Source of the DNA: JBOGXB01 sp050694215
GTDB lineage: Bacteria; Actinomycetota; CADDZG01; WHSQ01
Assembly (NCBI GenBank): GCA_050694215.1
Contig: JBOGXB010000053.1
Span: 1-13,357, forward strand
Length of the DNA: 13,357 nucleotides
Reading direction: 5' to 3'
Positions 7,158 through 13,357 of the stretch are shown here, piece after piece. Made by a program: the position numbers and the translations under genes. The stretch's first letter is position 1. Every line of letters begins with the position of its first letter. The notes below the pieces were generated by a model. It did no database searches, had not been told where the DNA came from, and saw only the letters and a list, made by a program, of their open reading frames with translations.

Positions 7158-10100
7158 ACCCTCTCCCGTGCGGTGGCCGTAGCCGGGACATGACCCTTCT
7201 GCTCGTACTTGGCGAGCCCTTTCCGGGCGGCCGCCAATGCTTCAGCGTGGTCGCCCGACAGGTCGAGCACTTCGCAGAGATCCATGAGCGCGTCACCATG
7301 CAAGTAGATGTAGTCGGAGTCCTCGTACCAGGAGACGGCTTCCTGGGCGAGGTGCAGCGCTTTGTCGAAGTGCCCGCGGTGGGCGAGGATCTTGGCCTGA
7401 ACCTGGCGCCAGATGCTCTGGGACGCGACATCATCCGGCGACGCAGCATCTCTCGCCAGCGCGGCATACCTCTCGGCCTCATCTGGACGACCCTGCTTGT
7501 AAAGGACGTCCGCGAGCTGCCCTGCTGCGGTTGATAGATAGCCCTTCTCGCCCGCTCCATCGAGGATCTCGATTCCCTCCCTCAGGGCGCGCTCGGATGC
7601 TTCATAGTCGCCGGCGGCGGACAAGATCCAGTCGAGTCCCATCGAGGTGGCGCCGTAGGTGATCGTGAGCCCGAGGTCCGCGAGGATCGCGCGCCCCTCC
7701 TCGTGAACCCTTCGAGCTTCCTCGAACTTGCCGAGCATCCCCTGGGCGACGCCCCGAGTTACCAGGATCGCGGCCTGGTTCTGCCGGCTGTCGCCGGAGA
7801 GCTCCGCTTCGACCTCACCGCATCGCTGCAGGGTCTGCTCCGGCGTCGACGAGCCCAGCATGCAACTCACGAGCACCCACCACACGTTGGCGGCTTCCAA
7901 CCGCATGTCCCCGGCCTCGCGTGCGTATCCCACAGCTTTGCGCGCCGCCATCTCGGTGTCGGTGGCTCTGCAGAGCACTACGCCTAGAAGTCCTTTCATG
8001 GTCCACGCTTTGGCAAGGCCGCGGCTGTCGTTCACTCTTTCGAATAGAGGGATCAGCCGGTCGAGGGCGTGGCGCAGGTTGTCGCTGTAGTCGGTTGTGA
8101 CTGTCATGTAGTCGAGCTTCAGTTGCGCGACTTCGGCGTGCGCGGCAAGGACGTCATCCTGCAGCGAAGCGGCCACATCCTTCGCTTTGGTCAAGGAGGC
8201 CATCGCACCGTCGAAATCGCCTCCTTCGATCTGAGCATCTGCGAGATCTATCAACGTCTCCGGACGGTTTGGGTCGTCCTCTGGCATCAATGCAATCGCG
8301 CGCGAGAGCAGGCTTACGGAGGCCGGCATGTCGCCGCGTCCCAAAGCCCGGCGCCCGGCGGTTTTTAGCCGGCGCGCCGCCACCTTGCTCAGGTCGTCAA
8401 CCCTCTTGTCGGCGAGCCCGAGCTCAGCGCGATAACGAACCGACTGCTCGAGGTGGTAGCCGACGATCTCCTCGTACTCGAGATGGCGGTCCCCGACCAC
8501 CTGCTCGAGCCATCCGGCGAACGTTTCGTGGAGCTCCGCTCGGGTCTCTTTTGCCATCGATTCGTAAGCCGCGTCGCGAACGAGGATGTGCCGGAACCTA
8601 AATTGCTGCTCCCCGGTGAAGGTCGAGAGATCGGGCCGGATCAGCTCTCGACGCACGAGATTCAAGAGGTGGGAGCCGAGCTGCGACCGCCCGGGCTCTT
8701 CTGTCAACTCTGCCACGGCGCTCTGCCAGAACACCTTTCCGACTACCGACGCTCGTTCGAGCACGGCCCGCTCCTCGGGGGCGAGACGGTCCAGTCGTGC
8801 AGCAAGTAGGGCCTGGATCGTCGGGGGTACCGTGATGCGGGAGAGGTCGTGGGTGGGTGTCCAGCGACCGTTGCTGCGCTCCAGTAAGCCGTCGTCGATG
8901 AGCATCGCGAGCATCTCCTCCACGAACAAAGGAGTTCCCTCGGCAGCCTCTGCTATCTGCTTCTCGACCGTTTCCGAGAGCTGCGCCTGACCGAGAAGGT
9001 TGGCGATCAGGATGTGGCTCTCTTCCGCGCTCAAGGGCTCGAGCAGGATCGTGGTTGCGTTGAACTTGCCTCCGGCCCAACTTGGCCGCTCGTCCAGCAG
9101 CTCAGGGCGCGCCAGCGCAACCACCAAGACGGGTGCGCCCTTTGTCCAGTCGGCGAGGTGCTCGACGAAGTCGAGCAACGTGGGCTCGGCCCAATGGATG
9201 TCATCGAAAACTACGATCAGAGGTTGCCTTCGCGCCATCGTCTCGAGGAGCCGGCGTGCAGCCCAGAACATCTCCTCCGTCCCAGACGTAGCTTCTATGA
9301 GACCGATCATCTGCGAGACCCGCGCTGCCAGCCCCTCTGCGTCCGGCTCTCCTGAGAGGAGCTTCAGGATCTTGACGTACGCCTCATCCTTATTCTCCGT
9401 TTCGTCGATTCCCGCGGCTTCGGAGACGATGTTCGCGACGGGCCAGAACGTGATTCCGTCGCCGTATGGGAGGCAGCGTCCTGCCAGCACGGTTGCACCG
9501 TCTAATCCCTCGATGAAGTCGGTGACGAGGCGCGACTTTCCTACTCCGGCGATGCCCAGGATCGTGAAGAGATGGCACGCGTTCTCGCGCAGGCATCTCT
9601 CGAACGCTTGGCGAAGAAGTAACTGCTCGTTGTCTCGACCAACCATCGGGGAATCGAGCTGGCGCGTCACTCGTGCCGACCCCGCTGTTACGTCCAGAAG
9701 CCGGTAAGCGCGTGTCTGGTCGGTTTTGCCTCTGAGGGTGAACGGCTCGATCTCCTCGACTCGGACCGCTTCCTTCACGAGCCGGAAGGTCCCCGCTCCG
9801 ATCAGAATCTCACCCGGCTCGGCAGCTTGCTCCAGACGAGCAGCCACGTTGACGGCATCACCGGTTACGAGAGCCTGTCCCGTATCGGGATCCCCCGCCA
9901 CAACCTCTCCGGTGTTCACGCCGATCCGAACGGCGATGCCGAAACCATGTGTCCGTTCGAGCTCCTCGTTCAGGTCCTCGAGGGCGGTGCGCAGCTCGGT
10001 CGCAGCGCGGACGGCGCGAAGAGCGTCGTCTTCGTGGAGCTGCGGGATGCCGAACACGGCCATCACGGCATCCCCGATGAATTTCTCTACCGTTCCCCCG

Positions 10101-10336
10101 TGGTGTCCCAGCACGGCCTTGCACTCCTCGAAGTAGCGGGACATGACATGCCGAAGGGACTCCGGGTCTGTCCGCTCGCCGAGCGAGGTCGAGCCGGTCA
10201 CGTCCGTGAATAGGACGGTGACGACCTTCCGCACCTCCCGGCGGGGACGTGCGGGCGCGGCCAGCTCGGTTCCGCATTCGAGGCAGAACTTCGCATGTTC
10301 GGGGTTCCTCGTCCCGCACCTAGCGCAAACTGCCAT
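7130..10336 (-). CDS. Class III nucleotide cyclase with zinc ribbon, AAA-type ATPase and TPR-like region (paralogue 2, first gene of operon)
   Basis: This 1068-residue protein has the same plan as the downstream gene and is clearly its paralogue. Residues 1-24 form one zinc ribbon (Cys4/7 and Cys18/21), against two in the neighbour. The cyclase domain (~35-215) has metal ligands Asp45 (LFTDVTGST) and Asp89 (VEKFIGDAVMAVFG), Lys85, and Asn163/Arg167 in GDAVNVAAR. The position expected to hold Asp or Thr in adenylate cyclases is Leu156 by eye, so the product is uncertain. The ATPase has Walker A GIAGVGKS (261-268) and Walker B LIVVFDDIHWAE (373-384). From ~640 to the end, helical pairs resembling TPRs are seen, such as AEALAAARKGLAKYEQKG near the C terminus. 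The likely job is a cytosolic sensor that couples ATP binding and ligand or partner recognition to cyclic-nucleotide synthesis. The ATG at 10336 has no SD, which fits leaderless or weakly initiated translation as first gene of the operon. Confidence 0.93.
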   Translation of the reverse strand: MAVCARCGTRNPEHAKFCLECGTELAAPARPRREVRKVVTVLFTDVTGSTSLGERTDPESLRHVMSRYFEECKAVLGHHGGTVEKFIGDAVMAVFGIPQLHEDDALRAVRAATELRTALEDLNEELERTHGFGIAVRIGVNTGEVVAGDPDTGQALVTGDAVNVAARLEQAAEPGEILIGAGTFRLVKEAVRVEEIEPFTLRGKTDQTRAYRLLDVTAGSARVTRQLDSPMVGRDNEQLLLRQAFERCLRENACHLFTILGIAGVGKSRLVTDFIEGLDGATVLAGRCLPYGDGITFWPVANIVSEAAGIDETENKDEAYVKILKLLSGEPDAEGLAARVSQMIGLIEATSGTEEMFWAARRLLETMARRQPLIVVFDDIHWAEPTLLDFVEHLADWTKGAPVLVVALARPELLDERPSWAGGKFNATTILLEPLSAEESHILIANLLGQAQLSETVEKQIAEAAEGTPLFVEEMLAMLIDDGLLERSNGRWTPTHDLSRITVPPTIQALLAARLDRLAPEERAVLERASVVGKVFWQSAVAELTEEPGRSQLGSHLLNLVRRELIRPDLSTFTGEQQFRFRHILVRDAAYESMAKETRAELHETFAGWLEQVVGDRHLEYEEIVGYHLEQSVRYRAELGLADKRVDDLSKVAARRLKTAGRRALGRGDMPASVSLLSRAIALMPEDDPNRPETLIDLADAQIEGGDFDGAMASLTKAKDVAASLQDDVLAAHAEVAQLKLDYMTVTTDYSDNLRHALDRLIPLFERVNDSRGLAKAWTMKGLLGVVLCRATDTEMAARKAVGYAREAGDMRLEAANVWWVLVSCMLGSSTPEQTLQRCGEVEAELSGDSRQNQAAILVTRGVAQGMLGKFEEARRVHEEGRAILADLGLTITYGATSMGLDWILSAAGDYEASERALREGIEILDGAGEKGYLSTAAGQLADVLYKQGRPDEAERYAALARDAASPDDVASQSIWRQVQAKILAHRGHFDKALHLAQEAVSWYEDSDYIYLHGDALMDLCEVLDLSGDHAEALAAARKGLAKYEQKGHVPATATARERVAELERKLS

Positions 10337-10472
10337 GTCTCGAAGCGTAGGTCCCGGTCTAGGACGTGACTAGGGCTTTGACGCCCCTTCTGTACCTTTC
10401 GCAACGAAAGAGAGGGCTGGTCCGCAACCTCGAGGACCGACGTGCGTGGAACCTCGAACGGTCGATCTCTCT
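10337..10472. other. 136-bp region between glnA and the cyclase operon; weak hairpin
   Basis: This gap should hold the end of the glnA transcript and the start of the cyclase transcript. A 6-bp stem with a 3-nt loop, CTTTCG-CAA-CGAAAG (10396-10410), is the best terminator candidate but has no U-tract. AACCTCGA occurs twice, at 10426-10433 and 10450-10457, 24 bp apart, and could be a binding-site pair or chance. No strong terminator was found, so some glnA read-through into the cyclase operon is possible. Confidence 0.4.
10344..10372 (-). promoter_or_regulatory. Candidate promoter of the cyclase operon (leaderless)
   Basis: On the minus strand, TAGTCA (10372-10367) and TACGCT (10349-10344) are separated by 17 nt. 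They match the TTGACA and TAnnnT consensus at 4 of 6 and at the three key positions. The -10 box would end 7 nt before the ATG at 10336, putting the transcript start at or next to the start codon. This agrees with the absence of any SD there. The match is by eye and such boxes arise easily by chance. Confidence 0.3.
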
Positions 10473-11897
10473 TTAGATGTCGTAGTAGAGGTAGTACTCC
10501 CACGGATGGGGGCGGAGACGGATCTCGTCCACCTCGTGCGTCCGCTTGTACTCGATCCAGTGGGAGATCACGTCGTCGGTGAACACCCCGCCTTCGAGCA
10601 GGTAGTCGTGGTCACCCTCCAGGGCGTCGAGCACGCCCTCCAGGGAACCGGGAACCTGAGGCACCTCCGCCAGCTCCTCAGGGGGCAGCTCGTAGAGGTC
10701 CTTGTCAACCGGATCGGGCGGCTCGATCTTGTTCTTGATGCCGTCGATCCCTGCCATGAGCTGTGCCGGGAACGCCAGGTACGGGTTACACGAGGGATCG
10801 GGGCAACGGAACTCGATGCGCTTGGACTTCGGCGACTTCGAGTACAGAGGGATACGAACCGCTGCCGAACGGTTGCGCTGCGAGTAGACGAGGTTCACCG
10901 GAGCCTCGTACCCGGGCACCAACCGCTTGTACGAGTTCGTCGTCGGGGCGCACAGTGCCAGTAGCGACGGCGCATGCTCGAGTAGGCCACCGATGTACCA
11001 GCGTGCGATATCTGACAGCTGCGCGTAGCCAAGCTCGTCGTACATCAGCGGCTCGTCGTCCTTCCATAGGCTTTGATGGACGTGCATGCCCGAACCGTTG
11101 TCCTCAAAGATCGGCTTGGGCATGAACGTCACGGTCTTACCGTGGCGCAGCGCGACGTTCTTGATCACGTACTTGTAGATCATCAAGCGGTCGGCCATCG
11201 ATAGGAGGGGTGCGAAGCTCATGTCGATCTCCGCCTGGCCCGCCGTTCCAACCTCGTGGTGGTGCACTTCAACCGGCACGCCGAGCTCACGCAGAACCGC
11301 GACCATCTCAGAGCGCATGTCCTGGTAGTGATCCATCGGTGGGACCGGGAAGTAGCCCTCCTTGTAGCGGGGCTTGTAGCCGAGGTTGTTGCCGTTCTCC
11401 TCGGCCCCCGAGTTCCACACGCCTTCCACCGCATCGATGTAGTGGTAGCTGCTGTGCTGGTTCTGGTCGAAGCGGATCGAGTCGAAGATGTAGAACTCGG
11501 CCTCCGGACCGAAATACGCGGTGTCGGCGATGCCCGTCCCCTTGAGGTAGTCCTCGGCTTTCTTGGCGATATAGCGAGGGTCTCTCGAGTAGAACTCGCC
11601 GGTAACGGGATCCTTTACGTATGCGTGCATCACCAGAGTCGGGTGGGAACGGAAGGGGTCCATCACCGCGGTCTCCGGATCGGGCACGAGGATCATGTCG
11701 GACTCCTGGATCTCCTGGAATCCCCGGATCGACGATCCGTCGAACCCGAAGCCCTCATCGAACGCGGCCTCCGTAAGCTCGTCGAAAGGCACAGTGAAGT
11801 GCTGCATGAGGCCTGGGAGATCGGAGAACCGGATGTCGAAGAACTGGGCATCGTTCTGCTGACCCAGCTTTAGTGCATCCGAGGGACTTGCCGGCAT
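10473..11897 (-). CDS. glnA: Glutamine synthetase type I (GSI-beta)
   Basis: It catalyses ATP-dependent condensation of glutamate and ammonia to glutamine, the core step of ammonium assimilation, as a cytosolic dodecamer. The 474-residue length is normal. Metal and substrate residues are present: Asp53 in the DGSS loop, Glu132 and Glu134 (PEAEFYIFD), Glu215 and Glu223 (HHHEVGTAGQAEID), His272 (NGSGMHVHQS), Arg341 (NRSAAVRIP) and Glu362 (RIEFRCPD). Tyr402 in DLYELPPEE is the conserved adenylylation site, so control by a GlnE-type adenylyltransferase (not in this window) is expected. I chose the ATG at 11897, reading MPASPSDALK, because AAGGAGG lies 5 nt upstream. An open frame extends to a GTG at 11966, but those 23 codons have no family match and overlap the leader hairpin. 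Upstream GlnR-like half-sites suggest nitrogen control. Confidence 0.98.
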   Translation of the reverse strand: MPASPSDALKLGQQNDAQFFDIRFSDLPGLMQHFTVPFDELTEAAFDEGFGFDGSSIRGFQEIQESDMILVPDPETAVMDPFRSHPTLVMHAYVKDPVTGEFYSRDPRYIAKKAEDYLKGTGIADTAYFGPEAEFYIFDSIRFDQNQHSSYHYIDAVEGVWNSGAEENGNNLGYKPRYKEGYFPVPPMDHYQDMRSEMVAVLRELGVPVEVHHHEVGTAGQAEIDMSFAPLLSMADRLMIYKYVIKNVALRHGKTVTFMPKPIFEDNGSGMHVHQSLWKDDEPLMYDELGYAQLSDIARWYIGGLLEHAPSLLALCAPTTNSYKRLVPGYEAPVNLVYSQRNRSAAVRIPLYSKSPKSKRIEFRCPDPSCNPYLAFPAQLMAGIDGIKNKIEPPDPVDKDLYELPPEELAEVPQVPGSLEGVLDALEGDHDYLLEGGVFTDDVISHWIEYKRTHEVDEIRLRPHPWEYYLYYDI

Positions 11898-11902
11898 TCG
11901 TT

Positions 11903-11909
11903 CCTCCTT
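11903..11909 (-). promoter_or_regulatory. Strong ribosome binding site of glnA
   Basis: AAGGAGG on the minus strand, 5 nt before the ATG at 11897, is a near-perfect anti-16S match. It decides the start codon in favour of 11897 over the upstream GTG at 11966. Confidence 0.9.
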
Positions 11910-11917
11910 GACTAGAA

Positions 11918-11947
11918 GCCCGGCGCCCCATAGCGGGGCGAGCGGGC
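11918..11947 (-). promoter_or_regulatory. Hairpin in the glnA leader
   Basis: A two-part stem lies just upstream of the glnA RBS. The inner stem is CGCCCC (11924-11929) with GGGGCG (11935-11940) and a 5-nt loop. The outer stem is 11918-11922 with 11943-11947, with a small internal loop between them. The 11 pairs are nearly all G-C. It ends 8 nt before the AAGGAGG, so it could influence translation initiation or transcript stability. There is no U-tract, which argues against a simple terminator. Confidence 0.5.
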
Positions 11948-11964
11948 GACCTGATGACGTCGAC

Positions 11965-11970
11965 ACCCTA
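11965..11970 (-). promoter_or_regulatory. Candidate -10 box of glnA
   Basis: TAGGGT on the minus strand matches TAnnnT and lies just downstream of the GlnR-like array. The -35 position (about 11988-11993) reads ACGGCA, a poor match, and falls within the array. A weak -35 overlapped by an activator site would suit an activated promoter. The call rests on position and a short motif only. Confidence 0.25.
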
Positions 11971-11980
11971 TGAAAGAGGG

Positions 11981-12018
11981 GTTTCCCTGCCGTTTCGCGC
12001 TTGTTACGACCCCGTAAC
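11981..12018 (-). promoter_or_regulatory. GlnR-type operator with four half-sites upstream of glnA
   Basis: Read on the minus strand, four pentamers occur at an exact 11-bp period: GTTAC (12018-12014), GTAAC (12007-12003), GAAAC (11996-11992) and GAAAC (11985-11981), each separated by 6 nt. The actinobacterial GlnR box is described as gTnAC-n6-GaAAC, or more loosely AC-n9-AC. The middle pair matches it exactly and all four fit AC-n9-AC. The array lies 84-121 bp upstream of the glnA ATG, where a nitrogen regulator would act. The order a-a-b-b differs from the alternating a-b-a-b order of well-known glnA promoters. The GlnR gene itself is not in the window. Confidence 0.7.
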
Positions 12019-12085
12019 GTGGGGAAATGCCGGGGTCGCTTTTCGCGACTCGCCGCCAGAGGACCACCTCAAGGCCTTCTCGGTG

Positions 12086-12115
12086 ACCTTGACCGTCACG
12101 GATGAGGGTCAAGGT
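12086..12115. terminator. 9-bp inverted repeat after the DUF2505-like gene
   Basis: ACCTTGACC (12086-12094) and GGTCAAGGT (12107-12115) are perfect inverted repeats with a 12-nt loop. They lie 13 nt after the stop of the gene ending at 12129. As RNA this could be a U-tract-less terminator for the response-regulator transcript. As DNA the spaced dyad with TTGACC arms could be an operator. A competing inner dyad, GTGAC/GTCAC (12084-12099), is also present. I favour a terminator because of its position. Confidence 0.4.
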
Positions 12116-12128
12116 TCCAAGGTCGACA

Positions 12129-12620
12129 TCATTTGGCCAACCACGCGCCCAAGCGATTGGCTTCCTCGTCGTAGGCCTTCTCGATGCCGTCGACGATCCA
12201 GCCCTCGACCTTGCCCCCGTAGACGGGCACCTTCACTTTCACCGTGCCCGTGACGATCCTCTTAGTCCCGTCATCAGAATCCCGGACACCGATCGTGCCC
12301 TTGGCATCCAACAGCTCTTTCGCCACCTCGGGATGGATGACCCATTCCCACCGAGTCTTCTCCGGATGCCAGATAGCTTCCTCGATCCAGGCTGGATCGG
12401 AGCCGCCCAGGAGGCTCTTGGCCACACCGGACAGGTTGACATCGAGGACGCATCGAACTCGCCTGTGGACCCTCCCGTCGGATTCCTCCTTCTGCGACAG
12501 GAGATGGCGCTCCTTCAGAGAGCCGATGTCGTCGAGCGACCGCTGGTATTCCTCGTCAAGCAGGACCGACGACAAGGTTTCGACATCGGTCTCGAAACTG
12601 TGACTGATCTCGAAATCCAT
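12129..12620 (-). CDS. DUF2505-like protein (SRPBCC-type fold)
   Basis: This 163-residue soluble protein resembles the actinobacterial DUF2505 family, whose members are START/SRPBCC-like lipid- or ligand-binding folds of about this length without a known reaction. The supporting region is the C terminus, VKVPVYGGKVEGWIVDGIEKAYDEEA followed by a WLAK end: a beta strand then the long closing helix typical of the fold. The start MDFEISHSFETDVETLSSVLLD also fits the family opening (strand, then helix). It starts 27 bp after the response-regulator stop on the same strand, so it may be co-transcribed. No SD precedes the ATG; a TAACCT at 12634-12629, 8 nt upstream, could be a -10 box for a leaderless transcript. 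Function unknown. Confidence 0.7.
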   Translation of the reverse strand: MDFEISHSFETDVETLSSVLLDEEYQRSLDDIGSLKERHLLSQKEESDGRVHRRVRCVLDVNLSGVAKSLLGGSDPAWIEEAIWHPEKTRWEWVIHPEVAKELLDAKGTIGVRDSDDGTKRIVTGTVKVKVPVYGGKVEGWIVDGIEKAYDEEANRLGAWLAK

Positions 12621-12647
12621 GAGGTGAGAGGTTAGAGCAGGTTCACC

Positions 12648-13271
12648 TCAGTGCACGAGCCCGCGTCTGAATGCTTCCGCGACCGCCTCGGTCCGATCTC
12701 GTACGTCCAGCTTGCGGAAGATCTGCTTCAGGTAGGTCTTCACCGTCTCTTCGGAGATGTGCATGTTCCCAGCAACCTCTTTGGTCGACTTTCCGTGGGT
12801 GAGCTCTTGAAGGACCAGCAACTCTCTGTCGCTCAGGGCACGGTGGTCGCGGCCCCCGATGCGTCCGAAGATCCCCTCTGTCACGTGTGGATCCAGTACC
12901 GACTTGCCCTCGACCACGTCCAGGATCGCTTGAACGACGGTTTCCTTCGAAGCACCCTTCGATAGATATCCGTCCGCTCCGGCCTTCACAGCCTTGGCGA
13001 CCGTTCCGGGATCCGTGAACATCGTAAGGATCAGGATCTTGGTATCTGGGACCTCATCCTTGATCGCGCGCGTCGCGTCGATCCCGTTCATGCCCTGGCC
13101 CATGTTCACGTCCATCAGGATGACGTCGACCGTGCCCGCCTTCGCCCTGTCGACGGCTTGCTCTCCCGTGGTCACGATGCCGACGAGCTCGAGACTCTCC
13201 GCGCTCTCGAGCATCGATTCGAGGCCCTGGGATACGAGCTGATGGTCTTCTGCGATGAGGGTGCGGATCAT
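12648..13271 (-). CDS. NarL/FixJ-family response regulator
   Basis: This 207-residue DNA-binding regulator has a receiver domain (1-~125) with acidic pair Glu8/Asp9, phospho-acceptor Asp54 (ILMDVNM), Thr83 and Lys105 (LSKG). It ends with a LuxR-type HTH (~144-205) containing LSDRELLVLQEL, TKEVAGNMHIS and EETVKTYLKQIFRKLDV. It should be phosphorylated by the kinase encoded just upstream, whose TGA overlaps this ATG as ATGA. One oddity is the loop after Asp54, which reads VNMGQGMNG: the conserved Pro of the usual MPGMDG is replaced by Gly and there is one extra residue. A GGAG sits about 12 nt upstream of the start. Target genes cannot be told from the sequence. Confidence 0.95.
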   Translation of the reverse strand: MIRTLIAEDHQLVSQGLESMLESAESLELVGIVTTGEQAVDRAKAGTVDVILMDVNMGQGMNGIDATRAIKDEVPDTKILILTMFTDPGTVAKAVKAGADGYLSKGASKETVVQAILDVVEGKSVLDPHVTEGIFGRIGGRDHRALSDRELLVLQELTHGKSTKEVAGNMHISEETVKTYLKQIFRKLDVRDRTEAVAEAFRRGLVH

Positions 13272-13357
13272 GTGCTCACTCCGCCCGGAAGGCTAACCTC
13301 GAGACGCGTGCCCTCTGATGGTTTCGATTCGAGCAGCAACTGTCCTCCAACCCGATC
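13268..13357 (-). CDS. C-terminal end of a sensor histidine kinase (partial)
   Basis: The last 29 codons of a minus-strand gene run from the right edge to a TGA at 13270-13268. They contain RVGGQLLLES, then EGTRLEVSLPGG, the typical closing strands of a HATPase_c domain in NarL-partner kinases (the usual form is GG-x-L-x-x-x-S-x-x-x-x-GT-x-x-x-x-x-x-P). The 4-bp ATGA overlap with the response regulator is the normal arrangement for such a pair. Everything upstream, including the sensor and the phosphorylated His, lies outside the window. Confidence 0.85.
   Translation of the reverse strand, partial: DRVGGQLLLESKPSEGTRLEVSLPGGVST

Larger units (their letters stand above)
11898..12128. other. 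231-bp glnA upstream region
   Basis: In minus-strand order this holds the 9-bp inverted repeat, a short stem GTCGC-5-GCGAC (12035-12049), the GlnR-like array, a possible -10 box, the leader hairpin and the RBS. A plus-strand open frame from 11954 crosses it but has no RBS or recognisable domain and runs into the next gene antisense, so I see no gene here. Confidence 0.7.

Noticed and set aside
10396..10410. Firm rho-independent terminator for glnA
   Set aside because: The stem is only 6 bp and is not followed by a U-tract on the minus strand; kept only as a weak candidate in the intergenic note.
11898..11966. N-terminal extension of glnA from a GTG at 11966
   Set aside because: The 23 extra codons do not resemble glutamine synthetase, overlap the leader hairpin, and lack the AAGGAGG that fits the ATG at 11897.
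12086..12115. HspR/HAIR-type heat-shock operator
   Set aside because: The arms (ACCTTGACC/GGTCAAGGT) and 12-nt spacer do not fit CTTGAGT-N7-ACTCAAG, and no chaperone gene is nearby.
11954..12253. 99-codon plus-strand gene in the glnA upstream region
   Set aside because: It has no RBS or known domain. It crosses the GlnR-like array and runs antisense into the DUF2505-like gene.

Overview
This 13.4-kb, GC-rich window looks like chromosomal DNA of an actinobacterium (Actinomycetota), probably an uncultured or deep-branching one. The evidence is a GSI-beta glutamine synthetase preceded by an array of GlnR-type half-sites, a DUF2505-like protein, a NarL-type two-component pair, zinc-ribbon class III nucleotide cyclases fused to AAA ATPase and helical-repeat regions, frequent GTG starts, and several starts without a Shine-Dalgarno (SD) sequence. 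No rRNA, tRNA, insertion sequence, phage gene or CRISPR array was seen. Every complete gene is on the minus strand; only a truncated repeat-protein gene at the left edge is on the plus strand.

Layout, left to right. (1) 1-212, plus strand: the 3' end of a gene made of 39-bp (13-residue) tandem repeats. (2) 231-257: a strong two-way terminator hairpin shared with the convergent operon. (3) 262-10336, minus strand: a five-gene unit. In transcription order it is a 1068-aa cyclase/AAA/helical-repeat protein, an 1184-aa paralogue, an MFS transporter fused to a cyclic-nucleotide-binding domain, a stand-alone GAF protein, and a small subtilisin-like protease without a signal peptide. Junctions are 58 bp, 3 bp, 1 bp and a 13-bp overlap, so co-transcription and translational coupling are likely. 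(4) 10473-11897: glnA, with a 231-bp upstream region holding a four-half-site GlnR-like array, a leader hairpin and a separate inverted repeat. (5) 12129-13357: a DUF2505-like gene, a NarL/FixJ response regulator and the last codons of its sensor kinase, also on the minus strand.

The most interesting part is the cyclase operon. It pairs two putative cyclic-nucleotide producers, each with a STAND-like ATPase and a helical-repeat sensor region, with a membrane protein that should bind a cyclic nucleotide, a GAF domain (a second possible ligand sensor) and a cytosolic protease. This is a self-contained make-and-sense module, and its parts overlap in kind with Pycsar-type anti-phage signalling, though ordinary physiological signalling is equally possible. 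The junction between the two cyclase genes carries a perfect 62-bp tandem duplication. It separates what was probably a GTGA stop/start overlap and creates a 21-codon mini-ORF that rebuilds the same overlap at both of its ends.
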